Below, piece after piece: positions 41,737 to 51,834 of a stretch of 64,000 nucleotides of DNA. Within the stretch, counting starts at the first letter, position 1, and each line of letters opens with the position of its first letter. The position numbers and the translations under genes are program-made. Under the pieces are notes generated by a model. That model did no database searches. It saw only the letters and a program-made list of their open reading frames with translations, and was not told the origin of the DNA. This DNA comes from Caprella mutica (lineage: Eukaryota > Arthropoda > Malacostraca > Amphipoda > Caprellidae): contig CANNZV010000840.1 of the NCBI GenBank assembly GCA_947561585.1, positions 62,001 through 126,000 of the forward strand, read 5' to 3'.

Positions 41737-44700
41737 TACACTGAGAGAAATAATTTTTGGTCATCAAACAACACACTGTAGTTTAACTCATTGTGGGTTA
41801 GTTATACGCTAAAGTAGTTAATTCTAGTTATGTGTTAGGTGTAGATGAACTACAGCATGTGGTTCAATTCTCTAGTCAGTATAAACACACAAAATGTAGG
41901 TAAAATTTTGTATTTCTGTGGTTAGAAATACGCATCATCTATGTCAGTTCACCTTACCTACAATACAAATCAAAATTAAACTTGCATGTGGGTAAATTAT
42001 TTTCCTTTGTCAGTATATATAACCGTCGTCTATGTAGTTAGAGTATTACTATGAAATTATTAGTCACATGTATGTAAATTTAATGTAAATCAGGCGGGAA
42101 ACTGGAGTGGCGCGTCAGTTTCAGTGAAATATCAAAAAAGGTAGGTGTGTAATTTGGTAGTAACCTTAATTTAATTTCAGCTATGTCCAGTGCTTAAATT
42201 TATAGTAATAGCTATATGTATCAGAACATAAATTAGGCTAGAATTGTTTTCTGTGATCAATTCATTCCGAAAAATAGAAAATCAGCCTACCTATTTATAA
42301 TAGGAAAAGGTCCAAGGCAGAATCTCCAATACCTTGCAGCATAGCCTTTAGGCAGCTGACTATAATCTTTAGTTTGCTCTAGCCTCTACTTCTAGGGTGC
42401 TTGTATGTAATATAATCCTAATTACAATATAATATATTGGTGTAAACTTTTTGAAGTCTCTGTCAGACTGTCTGCCACAGTGTCACTCTTAATTTCTGAC
42501 TCTCTGCCCTGGCCAGATTGCAGAAACTGGTAAAGTGCTTTCCAAGAAATCCTCTATGTTTTCCTTCTCTTCTAAGAAAAATACATGTATATAAGAGAAG
42601 AAATCAATAGCTGTTTGCACAGATAATGTTAAAATACAGACTGATGTCCAAGTAAAATTATGTGGTCCATTGACTCGCCAATTTTTTCACCAGTTCTCCC
42701 AGATTGTATTTGATGGTAAACTTGGTTGTTTTTTCTTTTCTCATAAATTAATATTCTTTATATATCACTATTTTGCCTTTAATATTGTGAGGTAAAGTTG
42801 ATAAATCAATAATGTTAGTCAGTTACCTAGTGCATGGAAGAGTAGCCAATTGAATTATTTTGTTTGCTGGCTTTTTCAAGATTTTTTTTTTTTAAAGTTA
42901 GAGTACCTAGTTCTGTGCACCACTTACAGACTAATAATTATCTTCTAAATTTCATAATTATCTCTGATGACTTGATTGTTCTGTTGGCAGTCTGCAGAAT
43001 ATGGAATATTTTTTATCCTTTTCTGTGAAAATTATCTTTAGGTTTCTTTTAGACTTTTACTTTTATTTCAATGAGAAGTTGAGAACAATTATCAAAATAG
43101 ATTTTTTTGAGATCAGTTTCTTGGACTTTGATATATGATGATCAATTAATGGGATTTTTAAAATCCAGTGCATTTATTACATTCAACTGTAACCTGTATG
43201 CCAAATAGATTTTTAAATAGTGTATTCTTTACTATCAAATATTTTAATTTAAACACCAGACTACTGAAACTGGTAAATTGTTCTAGAATTCTCTATTTTG
43301 CATTTTGTTTTCAACAAAATAAATTTAAATTGAAGAAAATAAGTATTTTTTGCACAGAAGATATTTAAAAATAATAATATTCAGCAGATTTGATTTGAGA
43401 TAGTTACTTTCTGGCTCTTGGTAACAATTTAATTAATTGGGACTGAACTGCTCTCTGAAATCAACCTAAATTTCAGAATCTCCCACTGCTTCTATAGAAC
43501 TTTAACTTTTTATAGATACCATGACTTTCATATGGCTCTTTTTCAGAGAAATATGATATGAATTTTTGGTAACAGTAGCTACAAAGTGATTGAAATTCAG
43601 TAGCTTAGTACTACTTCTTTACATTTAATTCTATGTTGTCATCAATAGCTGCGTGATAGCTAATTGATTATTTTTCTCATTCAATTATATTAATTCTCTG
43701 CTTTCAATTCAGAGAAGTCCATTGGATAAAGGAAATATGTTCTTGCTGTTACCTAATCTAAGACTGTTTATATCTCTTGCGGATGATTATTTTAACAATT
43801 AAGTCAATTATCATTATATTCATTGTGAATTTTAGTTTTTTTTTGCTAATCATTGCTACATAGCTAGTCAGTAATTAGCCTTAATCTCTCAATTGTACTA
43901 ACTATTCTCAACAATTTCCTAATTCCATATTTTTTGCAGACACCAGAGACATTCTAATGAAGACTTTTGGGGTGGCTTGCCTACTTTTGCTAACATCATC
44001 ACAACAAGAGATTGAGGCCCACAACTGCTGATGTTGGTGTTAACTTTTAAAGGTAAGTTTCTATAAGTTTTACCTATTTATTTGACTTCTAGCTAACTAT
44101 GAATGGGAAGATCTTCAATAATTGATGCTTTGTAATTTTCTTTTCAGTCATATGGCTAACTATTGAAGAGGATAGCTTGGCTAGAGAAGTAATCTTCCTT
44201 CTTAGTCTCATTCCAGCCACCCATCTTCAAAGTCTTCTGAAGTTGATCAATATTATGTTTCCTCTGATGACATTATGTTTTGGTTGCCAACACTTTTTGA
44301 AGGCGATTGATGCAGCATTTTAAACTATTCCAAGTTTTGAATTTGAAATATGGCAAGGAGTGCTGAAACATTTTTTTACTCTACTGTGAACATCATTATA
44401 CAATATTCTTTCAATGTTATGATATGAAAGCTCCATGTGTCACTGGATTTGGTGAGCCGTTTTGAGAAATAGCTAGCTGTGAACAATTCAGTTCATGAAT
44501 CACTAAATGACTTTTTATTTGTTTGGGTACTTAAATCTTGGAGCTACAAGGAAGCTTTATTTGGGCCTTTTTAAACATAACTATATATAAATTCTTCTTT
44601 AATCCTCGAGTTATAATCTAGTTGCAGTTTCTTTTTTGATGGTGTGATCTCAAATTTAGTAATCTATTTAATGAGTTAATAGAAATGTTATGTTTCTTGA

Positions 44701-45462
44701 ATATTTTATTCATGTTTAATAATACATAAATTGGTAAATTCTTCAATTTTTCTAGCTTCTGAGAAACTATAATAATTTTCTTCTTACTAATGTTTACCAA
44801 GTAATGTGTGTTTCTGAAATTGTTCATTTTATATTAAATGTAATTAATTAATTTTGAGTTTTATTACAATGATTTGATAAATATGGAAAGATTTGCTAAA
44901 TATCCAATTTAATTATTTATATTGTATCTATTTTAACTAACTTAACAGAAGTATTATCACTCTATATTTATTAGTTAATCTTTATGATGTATTATATATG
45001 TATTCTTATGAATTTGATTACTACAGTATTTTGTAATTGAGTGTAGCTAAATTAAACATTATCCAAGTGGCTAAAATGAAATGCATGTAGGTAAAATTGC
45101 TTAAAGACTGTAGTTTGAAGGATTAGTTTATCAGTTAAATATTCTTTTACATGAGGTTTGAATTGCATGCATGTTGGTAAAATAGACAGCCAGCTGTAGT
45201 TTAATTAATAAGTATGTAGGTAATGTTTAACCACAGCTGTGGTTTGAATTGCATGTATGTAGGTAAAATAGACATTCAGCTGTAGTTAGAATGATGATAG
45301 ATGTAGGTAAGATAAAGTACATGCATGTAGGTAAAATTACATTATAAATTCATGATGTTTGATCCAAACCACAGCTGTGGTATGGTTTAAAAACGACCAA
45401 CATTGTGGTTTGTATGAAACTATATATAGGTTCGGTTAAGTACACATTTCTTTCAGTGTATT
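41737..45462. mobile_element. Possible 3.7-kb element with short inverted ends
   Basis: The left edge 'acactgagagaaataatttt' + 'ggtcatcaaa' faces an inverted right edge, read in reverse 'acactgaaagaaatgtgtac'. The subterminal word 'catgtaggtaaaatt' recurs on the left (41.89, 41.98 kb) and right (45.08, 45.17, 45.25, 45.32 kb), as does 'cacagctgtggt'. The boundaries and unity of this element are inferred. The interior has no transposase-like frame but includes a spliced-looking unit at 43.9-44.3 kb. Confidence 0.35.
43942..44051 (+). ncRNA. Splice-bounded exon of unknown transcript
   Basis: The acceptor tattttttgcag precedes and the donor aaag|gtaagt follows; a second acceptor (ttttcttttcag) lies at about 44,148 after a 97-bp intron. 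An ATG opens only 24 codons, beginning MKTFGVACLLLLTSSQ, which looks like a signal peptide but stops at once. No long frame crosses the junction, so this is either non-coding, a short secreted peptide, or a relic. Confidence 0.3.
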
Positions 45463-45550
45463 TAATCATCATTATCATAATACGTTCTATGTACTGTGTT
45501 CAGTTGCCCGTCTGAACATGTTTCGTTTTTAATTTATTGTTATCTGCTAA

Positions 45551-45721
45551 GGGAAGTTCCAAATTATCGGTCAGTTCCACATCATCGGTCATATAAGAAA
45601 AAAACATATAGGCTAATGAAAATTATTTTACTCAACCTCTCCTAGTGAAATAATAATTATTATATTGTCTTCTCTTATATGATCGAAAATGTGGAACTGA
45701 CCGATAATTCGGAACTTACCC
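45551..45721. mobile_element. Family I MITE
   Basis: 'gggaagttccaaattatcgg' and 'tcagttccacatcatcggtc' on the left are inverted on the right as 'gatcgaaaatgtggaactga' + 'ccgataattcggaacttaccc', followed by TA. Confidence 0.92.
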
Positions 45722-45854
45722 TAGTGTTAAACTTAATCGAACAGCCCTATAAAATTATGGTATAACTTAGGTAGTTAATATTTGTAAATAATGATGCTAT
45801 CAGTACTCAGCTCAACTGAATATTAAATTGAAATAGGTAGGTATACCTATAGGA

Positions 45855-46032
45855 AAAGTTAGGTACAAATTATAGGGCAGTTCTACATTTACGATCATAT
45901 AAGAAAAAATAATTCAATATTATTAATTGGTATCCAGGTATCACTAATACCTATTAAAATCATCAGTTTAAATGAAAAATAATAATTTATCTTTGACCGA
46001 AAATATGGAACTGTCCAATAATTCGTAACTTA
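45855..46032. mobile_element. Family I MITE, decayed
   Basis: The left 'gttaggtacaaattataggg' + 'cagttctacatttacgatc' and right 'gaccgaaaatatggaactgt' + 'ccaataattcgtaact' are inverted. The centre has 'aattggtatccaggtatcac'. Confidence 0.82.
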
Positions 46033-46137
46033 GATACCCTAAATAACTATGAATTGGTACCTACTACCAGTTTACAATAACGGATGGTACAAAAACTGTA
46101 CAATGCGTGTATCAGAATAAATTTCTTTAACTACCCA

Positions 46138-46300
46138 CCAGACTGCAGGAACTGGTAAAATGTTCTCCAAGAAATCCTCCATTTTTGCCTCTGTTCTCAA
46201 CTTCTCAGTAAAATACATGTAAATATTATTAAAATATAGGAGGAAATTAGGGATTGTTCACACAGAAAATGTTAAAAATATCCCATATTCTGCAGACTGG
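46138..46300. mobile_element. 163-bp MITE with 8-bp target duplication
   Basis: Exact ACTACCCA flanks (46,130-46,137 and 46,301-46,308). The ends are CCAGACTGCAG and, inverted, CCAGTCTGCAG. The body shares 'tgttctccaagaaatcctcc' with a copy at 48.5 kb and a decayed one at 42.52 kb. An 8-bp duplication points to the hAT group, though the CCAG ends are not typical. Confidence 0.9.
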
Positions 46301-46562
46301 ACTACCCATTATTCTAATGGAAGATTCATCAGTAAGTAGTATCTATTCAAATTTGAATGTATTATTAAACTTATGAAATTGCACGAGAAAAAGTGACAGA
46401 AGAATTTCACGTGTGTATAATGGATATGGCAACACTGGGCCACTACAAGATTGGTTTGAAAATCCTGTTACGTCATTGGAACACAGTTGATTCTAAAAGC
46501 ATGCATTGAATCAACTCTTACTTTATAACATAGAGTTAAGCGTAAAAAATTGAGAGGTTAAT

Positions 46563-46680
46563 TTTTTCTATGGACTGTAGTTTGTGTACTATGGACCTAA
46601 GTTTGTGTAGGTACTATGGACCGTAGTTTGTGTTCTAGGTACTATGGACCATAGTTTGTTTTAATGCTAAGTGCATAGTC
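46563..46680. repeat. About 30-bp repeat 'tatggaccgtagtttgtgt'
   Basis: Three to four diverged copies, with a further copy at about 46,900-46,945. Confidence 0.7.
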
Positions 46681-46890
46681 GAAACTATCAAACTATTTTG
46701 ATGTGATGACTACCGATAAGAATTTAGAGACAGCTTTATTTTAACTTTAAGACTAGGTAGAACCGTAGAGATACTTAGCTTTATTTTAACGTGACGACTA
46801 CACAGAAATAACTAATTATACCGACCATAGAAACGTCAGTTAATTATTATGCCGAGTCCCGACTTCTAAGACCTTCTCTGGAACTGGGTA
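46660..46890. repeat. Segmental duplication, left copy (empty site)
   Basis: The order 'atcaaactattttgatgtga', 'gactaccgataagaattt', 'gaccatagaaacgtcagtta', 'cccgacttctaagaccttct' is repeated at 47,229-47,760. There, 'cgacttc' is split by a MITE. Confidence 0.85.
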
Positions 46891-46959
46891 CAGTTCTAGG
46901 TACTATGGACCATAATTTGTGTTCTTGGTATTATGGACCGTAGATTGTTTTAATCCATG

Positions 46960-47225
46960 TTTTAAAGTGTGGCAGGAAAGTCGCCAGTTTAGTAAGAGTG
47001 GATCCAGGTCACCACATTTAAGGTACTTTAAAAGAGAAATTTGGCTTCCTAGTGAAGATTTTAAGCTTAAAAACATCCTTATGATTCATGTCTGATGCAT
47101 GTATATCTCTCGTGACTATATTGAGAGTGATTACTTGTTATTTACAGCTTTTCCAAATTATTTAACCTCTCAAAAGTCGCCAATATACTGGCGAGTCGGC
47201 GACTTTGTCTATACTGTAAAACATG
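46960..47225. repeat. Left arm of a long-range inverted repeat
   Basis: 'gtggcaggaaagtcgccagt', 'gtggatccaggtcaccacat', 'ggcttcctagtgaagatttt' and 'acctctcaaaagtcgccaat' appear in inverted order at 51,835-52,540. The LTR element and several MITEs lie between the arms. Confidence 0.8.
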
Positions 47226-47228
47226 GGT

Positions 47229-47760
47229 TTTAATGCTAAGTGTATACTATAGTTGAAATTATCAAACTATTTTGATGTGATGACTACCGGTCGATAAGAA
47301 TTTAGAGACAGCTTTATTATTTATAACTTGAACGACTAGCTTGAACCTAGCTTTATTTTAATGTGACGACTACACAAAAATAACTAATTTAGCCGACCAT
47401 AGAAACGCCAGTTAATTATTATGACGACTTCCCAGTCTCAGAGTCTGCAGAATGTGTCTCTTCTCCCGCAGAGATTTTAATTTGAGAGACTGTTACTCTC
47501 TGACTCTCAGTAGCAGATACAGAATCTCCCGCATCACATCTAAATTAATGGTAACATAGGAATTAATTCTAAATCTCCAGCAGCTAAATTAATGGTAACA
47601 TAAACATAGGAATTAAAATTAATTCAAGATCTCCCGCAGAGATCTCCAATTTCTAAAAATTCAATCAAAACACCCGCAGAGAGTCTTGGAAAAATGTTCC
47701 ATATTCTGCAGAGTCGCAGACTGGCCGACTTCTAAGACTAAGACCTTCTCTGGGACCAGG
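47229..47760. repeat. Segmental duplication, right copy (filled site)
   Basis: Second copy of the block at 46,660-46,890. It is interrupted at its 'cgacttc' by the MITE at 47,432-47,724 and resumes with 'ccgacttctaagac'. Confidence 0.83.
47432..47724. mobile_element. 293-bp MITE with near-perfect 8-bp target duplication
   Basis: The flanks are ACGACTTC and CCGACTTC. The ends are CCAGTCTCAGAGTCTGCAG and, inverted, CCAGTCTGCGACTCTGCAG. The body ('ctcccgcagagattttaatt', 'attaatggtaacataggaat') is shared, inverted, with 52,062-52,322. Confidence 0.9.
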
Positions 47761-48490
47761 TAATGAAGCATGTCCAAACTCGCCATTTTAATGGAGAGTT
47801 TGTGACAGTTATTTTGAGCCCTTCAATTGCAAATGGTGAGAAATATTTAATTTTCTCCTATGTTACAATGTTATTTTGGAGAGAATTTGTGATAATTTGA
47901 TCATTTTGGAGAGAATTAGTGATAATTTGATCATTTTGGAGAGAAATTTGGAAAGACAAATGGAGAGTCTATGAGTCATACTATTTTACTTGGCTCTGGG
48001 ACTGGAACTAGGGCCGGATAAACTTTACAACTTCATGCATCTTTTTCAGAGTGGAGGCTGGAAAATTGTAAGCCAATTATAGAGCCAAAATTTCACAAAA
48101 ATTCTGAGCCAACTGCCAAGCCAATTTGGCTCAAAATTAATATGGGAACATAGAAATTAATTCAAAATTTAAATTATAAAGCCAATTAGACATATGAGTT
48201 TTGACCTTTTGAAATCTAAGCCAATTAATTGGCTTTAACTGACATACTCTGTACCCAAGTTAAATTGTATGTCTCATAAACTCACCATTTTTCTCTCCAG
48301 CTCTCTCCAAAATTCAACAAATTCTCTCCAAAATGATCAAATTATCGTTAATTCTCTCCAAAATAACATTGTAGCACAGGAGAAAAATAGAAAAAATTAG
48401 CCATTTGCAATTGAAGGGCTCAAAATAACTGTCACAAACTCGCCATTAAAATGGCGAGTTTGGACATGCTTTATTACTTGGCTCTGTACC
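47757..48490. repeat. Inverted pair of a 220-bp repeat module
   Basis: 'catgtccaaactcgccattt', 'gcccttcaattgcaaatgg' and 'attttggagagaatttg' (47,770-47,990) are inverted at 48,265-48,475. The second copy ends in a local palindrome (actcgccatt / aatggcgagt). Between them is 'gccaattaattggcttt'-type sequence shared with 39.2 kb. Confidence 0.82.
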
Positions 48491-48501
48491 ATGTTTTGAA
48501 G

Positions 48502-48637
48502 CCAGACTGCAGGAACTGGCCCCTGGGAAACTGTTCTCCAAGAATTTCTCTATTTTGGCTTCTGTTCTCAGTAAAATACATGTAAATATAGGAGGAAATT
48601 AAGGAATGTTAAAAATGTCCCATATTCTGCAGACTGG
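48502..48637. mobile_element. 136-bp MITE, same family as 46,138
   Basis: Flanks TTTTGAAG and TTTTAAAG (7 of 8 identical). The ends are CCAGACTGCAG and the inverse of CCAGTCTGCAG; the body shares 'ctgttctccaagaatttctc'. Confidence 0.88.
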
Positions 48638-48672
48638 TTTTAAAGTATGGACAAAGTCGCCAGTAATAGTAT

Positions 48673-49197
48673 TGTAATGGGTGATAGCTGATAGATTTAG
48701 AGTAATGTCAAGTAGGACTGTCTTTTGTTTATAAGTTGTACTCTGTAAAGAAGTTTCTGTGTGAGGTCAGTTTATGTTCAGCTCTTGCAGTGTTAGGTTC
48801 TCTCTTGTGCTCTCTGTGATTTGTGTCTCCAGTGATAATTGGCTAGCTAACATTTCTTTTGTATTTTCAGAGGTAGCGTAAATGTAAAATGAGTAGTTAT
48901 GTGTTGGTCAGATTAAATGAGAATTTGTAATTTTAATAAGGATATTGAAGCCAGCATAGGTAAGAGTTATTACATTTGTATATATTTATGAGTTTAATTA
49001 GTGTAGCCATTTTACTTAAGTAGTTTATTTGTTTACAGACTGGCTGTCAGTCTTGGCTCGAAATAATCAAGGGTCTGATATTGAATATGTTCCACTCCAA
49101 ATGTATATAATAAAATAGTCTTCAAATACACCAATGAAACCAGATTGTGTTTAAACTTTTACTGTTATTAGTGTTTGGGGACACGGCCCCCCCTACA
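48673..49197 (+). repeat. 5' LTR
   Basis: TGTAATGGGTGATAGCTGAT at the start, ACGGCCCCCCCTACA at the end. An AATAAA lies late in the LTR ('tatataataaaatag'). Confidence 0.95.
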
Positions 49198-49201
49198 TAA
49201 A

Positions 49202-49216
49202 TGGTGCCGTGACTAA
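49202..49216 (+). other. Primer-binding site
   Basis: TGGTGCCGTGACTAA begins four bases after the 5' LTR. TGG is expected from pairing with the CCA end of a tRNA. Which tRNA was not determined. Confidence 0.7.
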
Positions 49217-49263
49217 AAACATGGAAGCTGTTTTATTGCATCAGATCTGAAAGAAAAGAAGAG

Positions 49264-50674
49264 ATGGTTAATTTATCTGATACCATGGCTGATGTAGAGA
49301 TGAATGAAACTGTAATAGAGGACTGTGAGTTGATAAGGAAGGAGTGGAGACAGACTAAGGAATTTCTCAAGAAGATAAGGGATCTCAAGAATCAGGAAAT
49401 TCATCAACGTATACGAGAAATGATAAAAGGCATTCACAAAGAACTAGAATATCATGTTGAGGAGTTAAAAGAAGTGATAATAAAGCAACCAAAGTTGACA
49501 GAGAGAAATGGAGAATTAATGCTTGGAAGAAAGAAGAAAGAAGAAAGAAGAAGAGATAACTACTGATGATGATAGCTCTGAATTTGATAGTAATTGTTCT
49601 GATTCAATTAAAAAGAAGAAAAGGAAAGAGAGAACAGTAGCTGACATTCTAAGAGAGCTAGATAAAGCAGAAAATGAAAGAAGGGATGAATATAGATGCA
49701 ACACTGAAAATGATGGAATAGTAATAATTCATTGTGAATATTGTCACAGATATGGCCATAATATAGATCATTGTTGCAAAAGATTGGTGTCCGGGGTTAA
49801 AAATGGAAAGGATGGTCCTTTTGCTAGAGATTGTTTAGTGAAGTCTGAAAAAGATGAAAACAAAAAGAGAAATGAATCTTTGTCTCCAATGATTTTGAGA
49901 AAATATGAAGATTAGCTACTACCAGAACAGGAAAACAGTTTATCAAACCTACAAACAAAATTATTTAAACTTCAAGCCTCTGGTTTGAGCGAGGTGTTAC
50001 CAGAGGTTAAAATATTAGATAAATCCTCACAAATATTATGGAAGCAGGAAGAAGAGTTAAGGAAGCAGGAAGAAGAGTTAAGGAAGCAGAAGGAGGAGAA
50101 ACTAAAGAAGCAAGAGGAAGACAAACTAAAGAAGCAAAAAAAAGAAGAGGAGCTAAAGATGCAAAAAGAAGAGGAGCTAAAGATGCAAAAAGAAGAGGAG
50201 CTAAAGATGCAAAAAGAAGAGGAGCTAAAGATGCAAAAAGAAGAGGAGCTAAAGATGCAAAAAGAAGAGGAGCTAAAGATGCAAAATGAAGAGGAGCTAA
50301 AGATGCAAAAGGAACATAAACTAAAGAAGCAGAAACTGAAGAAATTGAAAGATGAAAAACTGGAGAAACAAGAAATGGATAAGTATAAGACAGTATCCAA
50401 AATTGTATTAATTTTACAAAAGGGAGAAGTTAAAATAATTATAAGTTTAGAAGATGTAGTTAGCAGTAGAGTTAAAAAGCTGTGTTGGGTAAATTTTGTA
50501 AGAAAATTGATGGATTGCTCTACTATGAGAAATAAATTTGATTGGATAGAGAATTTTTTAGTAATGAGTAGCTTTAGATCATTCGTGTTAGATAGATTTG
50601 TGGATATAGATAAAGACTATAAGAAGAGGAAAAAAAAGACCATGTATATCATAAGACAGATGAAATGGGATTAA
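49264..50674 (+). pseudogene. Gag-like protein with CCHC zinc knuckle, two lesions
   Basis: ATG at 49,264 opens a charged helical segment (FLKKIRDLKNQEIHQRIREM). Around 49,525-49,566, inside a GAAGAAA repeat, the frame must shift by one base to continue. The continuing frame has a zinc knuckle CEYCHRYGHNIDHC (about 49,733-49,774, CX2CX4HX4C). It meets a TAG at 49,913-49,915, then runs open to 50,674. The last part is a coiled coil made of tandem EEELKMQK repeats, then VNFVRKLMDCSTMRNKFDWI and a basic tail. Nucleic-acid binding as in retrotransposon Gag is the likely ancestral role. The lesions may be decay, or recoding sites; decay is simpler. Confidence 0.8.
50036..50330 (+). repeat. 24-bp coding tandem repeat in gag
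   Basis: 'gaggagctaaagatgcaaaa' + 'agaa' repeats about seven times, preceded by diverged 'gaagcaggaagaagagttaa' units. A multiple of three keeps the frame and yields the EEELKMQK coiled coil. Confidence 0.9.
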
Positions 50675-51272
50675 GATTTGAATAATAAGCTGAATTAATA
50701 AATAACTTTTAAATAGGATTGAAAAAAGAAAAATCTGAAAAAAATTATAAATTTAAAAAAAAAAACTAAATAAAAATTTTGTTTGGGTATTTAAATTTTG
50801 GTTTGATATGAATGAAATACCTGCTTTGTCTGTAATGAAAATTTCAATTTATTAATTTTTTCTATCTGCTGTTTTCATGCTTGAAATCATCTCATATTGG
50901 GTGATTTGTCTGAAGAGGATATCTCAGTGATGTGCCACTTGAAAGTCTCAACTGGAGTTCTTTCCTGCACGATCACCAAACATAGGATATAACACACTTA
51001 TTCCACCTGTTGTTATTTGGAGATCAGACTACCTGTGAGAGCTGATGAGGCAATGAAGAGCACGCTTTGGATGTGGGCCACCAGGCCAAGGAATATGAAA
51101 TGACATTTTTTCCATTTTATACATTTATTGTATTTGTTGTAAATAGCTTCACTTGTTTAAGAAAAGAAAAAGGTTTAAAAAATAAATAAATATATATGTG
51201 TGCTTATGTTGTAAATAGAAGTAACTTTTGATATTTAGTTTGATAGAATAATTTTCCATTATCATGTAAAAC

Positions 51273-51286
51273 TAGGTGGGGAGGAA
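51273..51286 (+). other. Polypurine tract
   Basis: 'taggtggggaggaa' lies immediately 5' of the right LTR, the expected site of plus-strand priming. Confidence 0.8.
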
Positions 51287-51811
51287 TGTAATGGGTGATA
51301 GCTGATAGATTTAGAGTAATGTCAAGTAGGATTGTCTTTTGTTTATAAGTTGTACTCTGTAAAGAAGTTTCTGTGTGAGGTCAGTTTAAGTTCAGCTCTT
51401 GCAGTGTTAGGTTCTCTCTTGTGCTCTCTGTGATTTGTGTCTCCAGTGATAATTGGCTAGCTAACATTTCTTTTGTATTTTCAGAGGTAGCGTAAATGTA
51501 AAATGAGTAGTTATGTGTTGGTCAGATTAAATGAGAATTTGTAATTTTAATAAGGATATTGAAGCCAGCATAGGTAAGAGTTATTGCATTTGTATATATT
51601 TATGAGTTTAATTAGTGTAGCCATTTTACTTAAGTAGTTTATTTGTTTACAGACTGGCTGTCAGTCTTGGCTCGAAATAATCAAGGGTCTGATATTGAAT
51701 ATGTTCCACTCCAAATGTATATAATAAAATAGTCTTCAAATACACCAATGAAACCAGATTGTGTTTAAACTTTTACTGTTATTAGTGTTTGGGGACACGG
51801 CCCCCCCTACA
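51287..51811 (+). repeat. 3' LTR
   Basis: Same length as the 5' LTR. The changes noticed are aggact/aggatt, tttatg/tttaag and attaca/attgca. Confidence 0.95.
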
Positions 51812-51834
51812 GTATAACTATGTCTATATTATAA

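Larger units (their letters stand above)
48673..51811 (+). mobile_element. Complete non-autonomous LTR retrotransposon (gag-only)
   Basis: Two LTRs of 525 bp each (48,673-49,197 and 51,287-51,811), starting TG and ending CA, differ at three positions by eye. GTAT flanks both sides, a 4-bp target duplication. A primer-binding site follows the left LTR after 4 bp and a purine tract abuts the right LTR. The 2,089-bp interior has only a gag-like frame; no protease, reverse transcriptase or integrase is present, so it must move in trans. The 4-bp duplication is typical of Ty3/gypsy elements, but BEL/Pao cannot be excluded. Confidence 0.95.

Noticed and set aside
42000..42130. Promoter with TATA for the 43.9-kb transcript
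   Set aside because: 'gtatatataac' near 42,013 and a G+C spot at 42,093-42,115 are suggestive, but no start site or first exon could be fixed from sequence alone.
49972..50400. 142-codon serine/phenylalanine/cysteine-rich minus-strand frame
   Set aside because: The antisense shadow of the EEELKMQK coiled-coil repeat in gag.
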